NCBI RefSeq assembly: GCF_020400585.1
Contig: NZ_JAINVF010000007.1
Location: 1 to 64,000 of the forward strand
DNA from: Streptomyces sp. NK08204
Lineage (GTDB): Bacteria; Actinomycetota; Actinomycetes; Streptomycetales; Streptomycetaceae
Direction of reading: 5' to 3'
Length of the DNA stretch: 64,000 nt
The position numbers and the translations under genes are program-made. A model generated the notes under the pieces. The model was not told the DNA's origin and made no database searches. It saw nothing but the letters and a program-made list of their open reading frames with translations. Positions within the stretch are counted from its first letter, which is position 1. Every line of letters starts with the position of its first letter. Below are positions 8,499 to 15,450 of the stretch, piece by piece.

Positions 8499-9826
8499 CG
8501 CCCTTCACCTCCCGAGCGGTTGTTGCGGGTGTTGCCGGCGTGCGGGGTGTTGACCGGGCTGGCCGCGCGGGGCGCGGGCGGGATGGAGGGGACGGCTCCG
8601 CCGCCGTTTCCGCCCGGGGTGCGGCTGCTGTGGGCGGCGACGCCGCCGGAGGCGGGGTTGGAGGGCCGCGGCGCGCTGCTGCTCGCCGCCGCGCCTCCTC
8701 CGTTGTTGTCGGCGCGGGAGCTGTGGGTCTTGATGCCCTGGGCGACGAGGGTGGCGGGGGAGCTGATGACGGCGGCGGCCTTGCCCTCGGCGCCCTGCAT
8801 GATGCGGTTGTTGCGGGAGCCGGAGATCTCGTCGCCGAAGCCGGGGACGAAGCGGTAGATCATCGCGCTGGCGAAGATGGCGAGCAGGATGATGGCGAGG
8901 CCGGAGACGACGGCGGAGAACGCGTCCGGCCCGTTGTCGCTGGACAGCGCTCCGGCGAGCCCGAGCACGATGACGATCACGGGCTTCACGAGGATGACGG
9001 CGATCATGATGCCGGCCCAGCGGCGGACATGCCCCCACAGGTTCTTGTCGACCAGCCCGGCGTAGACGACCGTGCCGAGGAGAGCGCCGACGTAGAGCAG
9101 GGCGGCGCGGATGACCAGCTCCAGCCAGAGGATGCCGGCGGCGAGGATGCTGACCATGGAGACGACGATCAGCATGACCGGCCCGCCGCCGATGTCGTTG
9201 CCCTTGCCGAGGGCGCCGGAGAACGTGCCGAAGAACGTGTCGGCCTGGTCGCCGGTGGTCTTGGCGAGGACGTCCGTGACGCTGTCGGTGGCCGAGACGA
9301 CGGTGTAAAGGATCAGCGGGGTGAAGGCCGAGGCCAGCACCGTCAGCCACAGAAAGCCGACGGCCTCGGAGATGGCGGTGGTCAGCGGCACACCGCGCAC
9401 CGCACGCTTGGCCACGGCCAGCAGCCACAGCAGCAGCGTCAGGATGGTCGAGGCGGCGAAGACGACGGCGTACTGCTGCAGGAACTTCTCGTTCGTGAAG
9501 TCGACGTTCGCGGTCTCCTTCACGGCGTCACTGAGCTTCGTGATCGTCCAGGAAGCGGCGTCGGCACAGCCCTTGGCCAGGGAGGCGAGGGGGTCGGTGG
9601 AGGAGGAGAGGGGGTCGGTGGTGGAGCCGGTGAGGCCGTTTTTTCGGCTGTTGCTGTTTTCGCAGTACTTCTTGGCAGGCCCGGCGATCAGCGAGCAGGC
9701 GTCGTTGCTCTTGGAAGGAACCGGTTTGGGTGCTGCGACGGCACGCGCGGCCAGCAGCACGGCCGTTGTCTGTACGGCAGCCACGAGGCCGGTGAGCTTG
9801 AGCGCGCGGTGCTGGCTACCGGGCAT
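8495..9826 (-). CDS. Polytopic TrbL/VirB6-like membrane protein (cmd cluster)
   Basis: 443 aa from ATG 9826, preceded by GGAGG seven bases upstream. That start lies inside the 3' end of the upstream gene (11-bp overlap, 9816-9826), which implies coupling. It has a signal-like N-terminus (residues about 8-28), a Ser/Asn/Cys-containing extracytoplasmic segment, then about six to seven hydrophobic helices between roughly 125 and 360, and a Gly/Ser/Asn/Pro-rich tail of about 85 residues. The architecture is that of TrbL/VirB6 inner-membrane channel proteins in type IV secretion. The tail is low-complexity and probably disordered. Confidence 0.75.
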   Translation of the reverse strand: MPGSQHRALKLTGLVAAVQTTAVLLAARAVAAPKPVPSKSNDACSLIAGPAKKYCENSNSRKNGLTGSTTDPLSSSTDPLASLAKGCADAASWTITKLSDAVKETANVDFTNEKFLQQYAVVFAASTILTLLLWLLAVAKRAVRGVPLTTAISEAVGFLWLTVLASAFTPLILYTVVSATDSVTDVLAKTTGDQADTFFGTFSGALGKGNDIGGGPVMLIVVSMVSILAAGILWLELVIRAALLYVGALLGTVVYAGLVDKNLWGHVRRWAGIMIAVILVKPVIVIVLGLAGALSSDNGPDAFSAVVSGLAIILLAIFASAMIYRFVPGFGDEISGSRNNRIMQGAEGKAAAVISSPATLVAQGIKTHSSRADNNGGGAAASSSAPRPSNPASGGVAAHSSRTPGGNGGGAVPSIPPAPRAASPVNTPHAGNTRNNRSGGEGR

Positions 9827-10634
9827 AGGTGAAGCCTCCGAACTCCTTGACCGCTTTGCTGATCTCGTCGGCACCGGACACAGGATTGTCACCGGTGACA
9901 GGGGTGGGACCCGTCTTCTGGCTGGATGCCAGGATCTTCCAGTCGCCACCGCTCCAGCTCAGTTTCATGGTCACGGTGAACCAACTACTGGTCACCGGAT
10001 TGGTCGAACTGTCACCGGCGAGGCCGAAGAGGCCACTGCACCAGACCTCGACGGTCGCCGTGTTGCCGTTGAACGACGTGACTTTGGTGCCGACAGGAAC
10101 CGTGCGGTTGACGAAGGTGTTGCCTCTGGGGGCGCTGCCGTCGTCGTTGAGGCCGATCTCCTTCAGGAACGCGGACGAGTAGTCGGCGTCGAATCCGGAC
10201 TGAAGACGGCTCGTAGCGTCGGGGGCTGAGATGGCCTGCAGGATCTGGTGCCGTCTCGCGGAATTGAACATTCCGTCAGACCCGAGCGCGCTGGCGTAGT
10301 TCGCCGCCGCACTCTCCGCCCCCTGCGCGCTGTGCGCGAACCCCGACGGGATGCCGTCGCTCTTCGTCTCGACCGGACGTGTCCCGGTGGCTGCGGTGGA
10401 GGCGGCCTTCGGGGGGGTGCGCTTGGTGGTCGAGTCGTGGGACGACGAGTCGTCGCTGCGGTTCGCGAAGGCGATCGCGGCGATCAGGAGTACGACGACG
10501 CCGACGACCGTGACCAGGCTCCTGGAGGAGGAACGGCTGTTTCTGCGGGGCGCGCCACCGTAGGGGTCGCCCTCGGGCAGGCGGGTCCTGGTGTGGCCCG
10601 CTTCGGTGTAGCCCTGTTCGTCTCCGGGACTCAT
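9816..10634 (-). CDS. Bitopic conjugal-transfer-like protein (cmd cluster)
   Basis: 272 aa from ATG 10634, with a GGAGGGGG site about ten bases upstream. It has a short cytoplasmic N-terminus (about 38 residues, rich in Arg/Ser/Gly), one transmembrane helix (about 40-57, LVTVVGVVVLLIAAIAFA), a Thr/Ala linker, then an extracytoplasmic domain with alternating beta strands (NTATVEVWCSGLFGLAG, SWFTVTMKLSWSGGDWKI). Topology and size fit the VirB8/TcpC group of NTF2-like conjugation proteins; this is a structural inference, not a motif match. Followed by an overlapping TrbL-like gene. Confidence 0.7.
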   Translation of the reverse strand: MSPGDEQGYTEAGHTRTRLPEGDPYGGAPRRNSRSSSRSLVTVVGVVVLLIAAIAFANRSDDSSSHDSTTKRTPPKAASTAATGTRPVETKSDGIPSGFAHSAQGAESAAANYASALGSDGMFNSARRHQILQAISAPDATSRLQSGFDADYSSAFLKEIGLNDDGSAPRGNTFVNRTVPVGTKVTSFNGNTATVEVWCSGLFGLAGDSSTNPVTSSWFTVTMKLSWSGGDWKILASSQKTGPTPVTGDNPVSGADEISKAVKEFGGFTYAR

Positions 10635-10795
10635 GCCGGATACGCCCCCTCCGTCTCGTAGACATACGACGGTAGCCGTGCTGGTTCCCGCGCGGGCGCG
10701 GTGTGGTGACTCGACATCAGGGAAACGCAACCTCAGCCGGTGGGCACGACGGGTGGGTGGGGTGGAGGGGACTGGGGCGGCCGGGCGCGCCCGGA

Positions 10796-10886
10796 GGGAA
10801 CGGGAGGAACAGGACAGGAAAGGGCAGGAAAGGGTCAGGAGAAGGGTGGAACAGGTTGGAACGGGTCGGAACAGGGGTAGAAGGGG
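10796..10886 (-). other. Pyrimidine-rich untranslated tract inside the cmd operon
   Basis: The 252-bp gap between the first and second cmd genes holds no gene. In the transcript (minus) sense it is strongly C/U-rich and G-poor, with repeated GTTCC and CTTTCCTG units; on the plus strand it appears as a purine run of GGGAAC, GGAACAGG and GGAAAGGG repeats. C-rich, G-poor, unstructured leaders are typical Rho-utilisation sites, so this could attenuate or polarise the operon. No intrinsic hairpin was seen in the tract. Confidence 0.45.
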
Positions 10887-11195
10887 TCAGACCGCCATCC
10901 CGTACACGATCGTGAACAGCGTGCCGAGGGAACCGATGATGAAGACTCCGGTGAGGCCGGCGATGATTAGACCCTTGCCCTGTTCCGCGCTGAAGGTGTC
11001 CCGCAAGGCCGTCGCGCCGATGCGCTGTTTGGCCGCACCCCAGACCGCGATGCCGAGACAGAGCAGGATGGCGACGGCCATCACCACCTCGATCATCACC
11101 TTGGCCTCGTTGCCCAGGCTGCCGAAGGGGCCCCAGTCCGGAGCGATCCCGCCGATGATGGTGTTGATGTCTCCCTTGTCGGCCGCAAAGAGCAT
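10887..11195 (-). CDS. Small two-helix membrane protein, pilin/VirB2-like (first cmd gene)
   Basis: 102 aa from ATG 11195, chosen because AGGGGCGG stands eight bases upstream; a GTG at 11228 would add 11 residues. After a 30-residue N-terminal segment there are two hydrophobic helices (KVMIEVVMAVAILLCLGIAV and GLIIAGLTGVFIIGSLGTLF) separated by a basic loop (AAKQRIGATALRDTF). Size and hairpin topology match VirB2/TrbC-type pilins or the small membrane subunits of Gram-positive conjugation systems. It is the promoter-proximal gene of the operon. No export signal is clear, so pilin identity is inference. Confidence 0.65.
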   Translation of the reverse strand: MLFAADKGDINTIIGGIAPDWGPFGSLGNEAKVMIEVVMAVAILLCLGIAVWGAAKQRIGATALRDTFSAEQGKGLIIAGLTGVFIIGSLGTLFTIVYGMAV

Positions 11196-11688
11196 GTAAG
11201 TCACCGCCCCTGGTGGGTAGTTCCGCACGACCCTGCGGTGTGCAGGGGTCAGGTCTCATTGTCGCCGACAACGTCGCCGTCGTATGTCGACTTGACGTCA
11301 TTGGCTGGCGGGTTTCGTACGTATGGCTGGTACGGTCACTCTGTGTATCACGGCAGGTCACGCCGGGCAATGAGGCCGCAGCGAAACCTGTCGTATGGTT
11401 CCGTCGTTGTCCCCCTTTACGGCCTCCGCCCCTACCTGGCGCGGTTTCTGACGACTGGTCGGGTGAGGCGTCGAGTCGATGTTCTCACGGGACGCAGGGG
11501 GTGCCTCGCCCCGCCAAGGACCCGGTGGCAGTCGTCGGGGGCCCCAGATGTGAGGCCTCGTCAATGCTCGGCCTGAGAAGGCGTCCGTGGGGGGAGCCGG
11601 CGCAGGTGCCGTCGGAGGTGTACCGGCCGGCGGTGATGTCGTAGGGGTCGCAGACGGAGGCGCCGGGGCGTGCTGCGGGTACCCCGGG
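11196..11688. promoter_or_regulatory. Intergenic region with probable cmd operon promoter and a TTGTCG palindrome
   Basis: 493 bp without a convincing gene between the first cmd gene and the TetR gene. At 11259-11271 there is TTGTCG-C-CGACAA, a 6-bp-arm palindrome about 64 bp upstream of the first cmd start, a candidate operator. The segment 11290-11360 is relatively AT-rich and is the likely promoter area; no unambiguous -35/-10 pair could be chosen. The rest (11400-11688) has only poorly supported short frames. Confidence 0.35.
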
Positions 11689-12300
11689 TCAGCGGGGGCT
11701 GAGGCCGTGCAGCAGCAGCTGGACGTGCTCGTCCAGGCCGGCCAGGGCCTCGTCCGCGTCGAGGGTGCATCCGGCGATGAGTGCGGCGAGGCCGTGCATG
11801 CTGGCGGCGGCGAACATGGTGATGCGCTCGGGGTCGCCCTGGATGATCTCCCCGCGGTCCTGCGCCTCGGCGACGAGCCGGGTGAAGGAACCGAGGGAGC
11901 GGTCGACGGCCGCCGCGAGCTGCGCGGAGCTGTCGGGGTCGTGCTTGCGGGCGAACATCAGCTCCAGCAGTTCCGGGTGCTCGACGGCGAACCCGAGGTA
12001 GGCCCGCGCGAGCGCCGTCATGTGCTCCTCAAGGGTCTGGCCGGGGCTGCCGGCGGCGTCCAGGGCCTGGTTGAGGCGCTCGTACCCGTCCAGTGCGAGG
12101 GCGTCGAGGAGGGCCTGCTTGTCCTTGAAGTGCCGGCCGGGGGCGGCATGGCTCACGCCGATGTCGCGGGCCAGTTCGCGCAGCGACAGCGCACCGGTCC
12201 CCTTCTCGCGCAGGGTGCGTTCGGCGCTCTTGAGGAGGGCGGCGCGCAGATCACCGTGGTGGTAGGGGCGGTTTGCGGACGAGCGCGGCATGCGGACCAT
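11689..12300 (-). CDS. TetR/AcrR-family transcriptional regulator
   Basis: 203 aa. The N-terminal TetR helix-turn-helix is at about residues 14-60 (ALLKSAERTLREKG, SLRELARDIGVSHAAPGRHF, KQALLDALA); the C-terminal ligand domain is of the TetR_C type with LEELMFARKH- and MHGLAALIAG-like segments. It is divergently transcribed from an SDR oxidoreductase with only 89 bp between starts, so it probably represses that gene and itself. A second in-frame ATG (12291) follows a TACGAT box by seven bases, so the true start may be leaderless and three residues shorter. Confidence 0.9.
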   Translation of the reverse strand: MVRMPRSSANRPYHHGDLRAALLKSAERTLREKGTGALSLRELARDIGVSHAAPGRHFKDKQALLDALALDGYERLNQALDAAGSPGQTLEEHMTALARAYLGFAVEHPELLELMFARKHDPDSSAQLAAAVDRSLGSFTRLVAEAQDRGEIIQGDPERITMFAAASMHGLAALIAGCTLDADEALAGLDEHVQLLLHGLSPR

Positions 12301-12313
12301 CGTATCCCGATGT

Positions 12314-12389
12314 TGACGGCGTCAGCTTTGTTGGCGGCGCCATCATTGTTGTCATTGACAGCATTGTTGGCGTTGCCTACATTGGCTGC
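12314..12389 (+). promoter_or_regulatory. SDR promoter with consensus -35/-10 and repeated TTGTTGGCG motif
   Basis: TTGACA at 12355-12360, a 17-bp spacer and TACATT at 12378-12383 form a near-consensus sigma-HrdB promoter. The ATG at 12390 is where the transcript should begin, and there is no ribosome site, so the mRNA is predicted to be leaderless. The motif TTGTTGGCG occurs twice (about 12329 and 12365), with a related CATTGTTGTCATTGACA between, overlapping the promoter. These repeats are good candidates for the operator of the divergent TetR regulator. Confidence 0.65.
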
Positions 12390-13328
12390 ATGGCTGAGAC
12401 GACGACCCCAGGGCGCGGCACCCGCGCCAACGCCAAGTGGAACGCGACCCACCTCCCCGACCTGACCGGCCGCACGGCCGTGATCACCGGCGGCAACAGC
12501 GGCATCGGCCTCACCGCGGCCCAGGCGCTGGCCCGGGCCGGGGCGCATGTGGTGCTCGCCGTACGGGATCTCGCGCGAGGAGGGGCCGCGGCGGCGAAGG
12601 TGAGCGGCAGCACCGAGGTGCGCCGCCTGGACCTGGCGGACCTGGACTCGGTGCGTGAGTTCGCGGAGGGCTGGGACCGACCACTGGACCTGCTGATCAA
12701 CAACGCGGGCGTGATGAAGCTGCCGGAACAGCGCACGAAACAGGGCTTCGAGACACAGTTCGGCACGAACCACCTCGGTCACTTCGCCCTGACGAACCTG
12801 CTGCTGCCGCACATCACCGACCGGGTGGTGACGGTCGCCTCCGCCGCCCACCGCTGGGGCGACGCCCGCATCGAGTTCGACGACGTCAACCTCACCGGCC
12901 GCTACAACCCGCAGCGCGCCTACGCCCAGTCCAAGCTGGCCAACCTGCTCTTCACCCTGGAACTGCAGCGCCGCCTGACCGAGGCGGGCTCCCCGGTGCG
13001 CGCCCTGGCGGTCCACCCCGGTTACACGGCCACCAACCTGCAGGGTCACACGGCGAACCCGGTCGCGCGGGCGCTCATGGTCGTCGGCAACAAGCTCATC
13101 GCCCAGGACGACAGGGCCGGCGCCCTGCCCACCCTCTACGCGGCGACCCAGGACCTCCCCGGAGCGGCATACGTCGGCCCCGACGGGCTGGGCGAGTTGC
13201 GGGGCGCGCCGACGCTCGTGGGCCGCAGCGCGGCGGCGAGCGACCCGGAGACGGCCCGCCGCCTGTGGACCCTGTCGGAGGAACTGACGGGGGTGGCGTG
13301 GCGCCCGGTGGTGGCGGAGGCGCCGTGA
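12390..13328 (+). CDS. Short-chain dehydrogenase/reductase
   Basis: 312 aa. Classical SDR features: the NAD(P)-binding TGGNSGIG motif (residues about 36-43) after RTAVI, the NNAG motif in LLINNAGVMKLP, and an active-site YxxxK in RAYAQSKLANLLF (Tyr and Lys four apart). The overall sequence is closest to the retinol-dehydrogenase/protochlorophyllide-reductase-like SDRs (QGFETQFGTNHLGHFALTN). It is cytosolic; oxidoreductase substrate unknown. It is probably controlled by the divergent TetR gene. The leaderless start is discussed under its promoter. Confidence 0.92.
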   Translation: MAETTTPGRGTRANAKWNATHLPDLTGRTAVITGGNSGIGLTAAQALARAGAHVVLAVRDLARGGAAAAKVSGSTEVRRLDLADLDSVREFAEGWDRPLDLLINNAGVMKLPEQRTKQGFETQFGTNHLGHFALTNLLLPHITDRVVTVASAAHRWGDARIEFDDVNLTGRYNPQRAYAQSKLANLLFTLELQRRLTEAGSPVRALAVHPGYTATNLQGHTANPVARALMVVGNKLIAQDDRAGALPTLYAATQDLPGAAYVGPDGLGELRGAPTLVGRSAAASDPETARRLWTLSEELTGVAWRPVVAEAP

Positions 13329-13380
13329 CCCGACTCGCCAGCCGGGTCAGCGGCGCCGCCCTGAAGTCCCCTCGGCGGGA

Positions 13381-13480
13381 ATGGGCGTCACCGGCCCGCT
13401 GAACTTCCGGCTCAACGGCCGTACGGGCCTGGTGGCCGGCGCGCTGGCCGGGCTCGGGCCGGAGATGGTGCGGGCCTTGC
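13381..13480 (+). pseudogene. Relic of an SDR gene N-terminus
   Basis: Translated from ATG 13381, the first 34 codons read like the start of another SDR: NFRLNGRTGLVAGALAGLG, compared with the family pattern F-L-GRTALVTGASRGLG. The glycine motif has Ala for Thr. After about 34 codons the similarity ends in an unrelated frame, and no catalytic Tyr/Lys follows. There is no good ribosome site. Interpretation: a decayed duplicate or leftover of an oxidoreductase gene next to the intact SDR. Confidence 0.4.
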
Positions 13481-13639
13481 CGTACCCCCTGACGACGCCG
13501 AATCCGGACGCGGTCTGGGCCCCGTGCGGGCCTGTGCCGACTCCTGGGGTGTCTTCGTGCTGCGGGGGCTGGGCGCGTCCGGAGGCGGGAAGTTGCCGTG
13601 GGTCGACCGACAGAGGGGGTGACGTAGCGTAGTCATGCC

Positions 13640-14052
13640 TGTTCGTGGCGGCGCAGAGGGCGGGACTGGAGGGGGCCCCGTAACGTGGGTACGAAGCCGA
13701 GCGGGGCCTCGTGCCCCCTGCCGGAACCGATCGCCCAGCCGGGGATGCCGCCCAGGCGGAAGGACGGAGGCAGCGAGTCATGCCCGTGTCGTCCGGCACC
13801 TGCCACGGCCCGTGCCCGTGGCCCGGGAGCCTGCCTCAGACCGCCGGGAAGACCGGCGGTGCGCCAGGGATCCGGGCGTAGATCGTGGGCTGAAAACTCT
13901 GCGGTGCCGTTCCCCGAGCCGTTGCGCGGTGACGTTGCTACCGGCGACGTGCCCCGGTACGGAGAGGCTCCGCGGTCACAGGGAGGCGTCACAGGAAAAT
14001 CTCAATGCAGTCGGGTCGGATTTCTCACCTTCGTGGGAGAGAGTGAGGCCTG
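13640..14052. other. Intergenic region without recognisable gene
   Basis: About 410 bp between the SDR relic and the secreted protease. Frames on both strands are open but have no family resemblance, no good start sites and skewed Arg/Pro/Gly compositions typical of spurious frames in GC-rich DNA. The last 80 bp, which contain GGGAGGCG and AT-richer sequence (GGAAAATCTCAATGC), presumably carry the protease promoter and leader. Confidence 0.5.
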
Positions 14053-14823
14053 ATGAAGCGCATCTCACGCATCTCGATCACCTCGCGCCCCGCCCTGCTC
14101 GGCGCCGTGGTGATGCTTGCCCTGACCTCGGCGTCCGTGGCTGCCGCCGATGACGGGCCGGGGCCCCTCGGAGTCACCGCCGACGCGGTCGCGACCCGGC
14201 AGAGCGTGCGGGTCGGTGCGCTGTTCGGCGCGGACCGGGCCGGCAGCCTGGCCGGGGGACATTTCTGCACGGCCTCGGTGGTGCACAGCCCGCAGGGAGA
14301 TCTCATCGTCACGGCCGCGCACTGCGCGGGCGGCGCCGACGGCGACCTGGTGTTCGTGCCGGGTTACCGGGACGGGCGGGCGCCGTACGGGGTGTGGAAG
14401 GTGACGAGGCGGTACATGCCCGACGGGTGGGCCAAGGAGCAGGACGAGGACAGTGACATCGCGTTCGCCGTCGTCGAGGACCTGGACGGCAGGCGGATCG
14501 AGGACGTGGTCGGGGCCAACCGGTTCGCCACGGGCGTGGCCACCGGCGCCACCGCGGTGACCGTCACCGGCTACCCCGACTCCCGCGAGGCCCCCATCAG
14601 ATGCACCAACAAGCCGACCCGGCACAGCAGCACCCAGCAGCGCATCGACTGCCCCCGCTTCACCAGCGGCACCAGCGGCAGCCCGTGGGTCAACGGCGAC
14701 GGGCAGGTGGTGGGCGTGCTCGGCGGCCATGACGCGGGGGGCACCACCGCGGACATCTCCTACAGCGTGGTGCTGGGCCGCGAGGCCGCCGAGCTGTACA
14801 GGGACGCCGTCAGCGACTTCTGA
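14053..14823 (+). CDS. Secreted trypsin-like serine protease
   Basis: 256 aa, start ATG 14053 behind a GTGAGG site. The signal peptide (residues 1-32) ends near SVAAADD. A chymotrypsin-fold triad is visible: His90 in VTAAHC, Asp135 in DEDSDIAF and Ser210 in SGTSGSPW. Cysteines C72/C91 and C184/C200 are placed for the usual disulfides. It has no additional domain. It is likely an extracellular endopeptidase of the S1 family with a short or no propeptide. It is followed by convergently oriented T7SS-like genes. Confidence 0.92.
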   Translation: MKRISRISITSRPALLGAVVMLALTSASVAAADDGPGPLGVTADAVATRQSVRVGALFGADRAGSLAGGHFCTASVVHSPQGDLIVTAAHCAGGADGDLVFVPGYRDGRAPYGVWKVTRRYMPDGWAKEQDEDSDIAFAVVEDLDGRRIEDVVGANRFATGVATGATAVTVTGYPDSREAPIRCTNKPTRHSSTQQRIDCPRFTSGTSGSPWVNGDGQVVGVLGGHDAGGTTADISYSVVLGREAAELYRDAVSDF

Positions 14824-14866
14824 TCTGGAGCGGCGAGGCCAGAACAGGTCGGGGGAGCCGCGCTTC

Positions 14867-15427
14867 CTACGCGAACGGCTTTCCGTCCTTGCAGGTGTCC
14901 GTCTTTTCGATGGCCTTGGTGTAGTTGACGATCAGCCGCTTCATTGCCTGCGTGTCTTTATGGCTTGATCCCCGCATCTGGATAGCGGTGAACAGTTCAT
15001 TACCCATGAGCTGCTTGCTCGCACAATGGTGTGTCTTCGCGAAAGCTTCATTCCCTGAATACAGGTATCTCCCGTTGTCAGCCTCGTGGTCGACCGCGTC
15101 CACGGTCTGTCCCCTCATGAAGTCTGCCGTGTCCTTGCCTGCTTCCCACCATGAGTCGGTGGTTTCCATTACTCGCTTGGAATCGACGGATACTCGGCAG
15201 GTTCTGGTGAACCCATAATCGACTTCCTGCTCGACGCTGACCTTTCTGCCGGGAGGCATGAACGGGGCCAGCTCCTTGGCGTCGACGGGTGTTCCGCACA
15301 AGGAATTGGGGACTGAGTATTGACGTTCTTGTCCGCCTTTGCTGCACGCTGAGAGGGTGGCGAGAAGCGCGATGGCGGCAATCGCGGACATGGCATGATG
15401 GCTTGCGCGGGACTGTCGGGTAGTCAT
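14867..15427 (-). CDS. Lipoprotein of unknown function, last gene of T7SS-like unit
   Basis: 186 aa from ATG 15427, preceded by AGGAGGTCAC. Lipobox LSAC with the acylated Cys28 follows a hydrophobic h-region. The mature part has Cys residues (SLCGTPVD, RTCRVSV, HHCASK, TDTCKDG) that may form disulfides. No family was recognised. It is 23 bp downstream of the large WXG-type protein and visibly less GC-rich than its surroundings, suggesting recent acquisition with that unit. It could be an immunity or surface partner; this is speculation from position only. Confidence 0.75.
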   Translation of the reverse strand: MTTRQSRASHHAMSAIAAIALLATLSACSKGGQERQYSVPNSLCGTPVDAKELAPFMPPGRKVSVEQEVDYGFTRTCRVSVDSKRVMETTDSWWEAGKDTADFMRGQTVDAVDHEADNGRYLYSGNEAFAKTHHCASKQLMGNELFTAIQMRGSSHKDTQAMKRLIVNYTKAIEKTDTCKDGKPFA

Positions 15428-15450
15428 GTGACCTCCTGGTTCAATTTCCC

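Noticed and set aside
11213..11644. 143-codon plus-strand frame between cmd and TetR genes
   Set aside because: No ribosome site, no family resemblance, unbiased third positions; treated as promoter region.
13347..13992. Minus-strand frames across the gap after the SDR gene
   Set aside because: Arg/Pro/Ser-rich compositions typical of non-coding GC-rich DNA and no supporting start sites.
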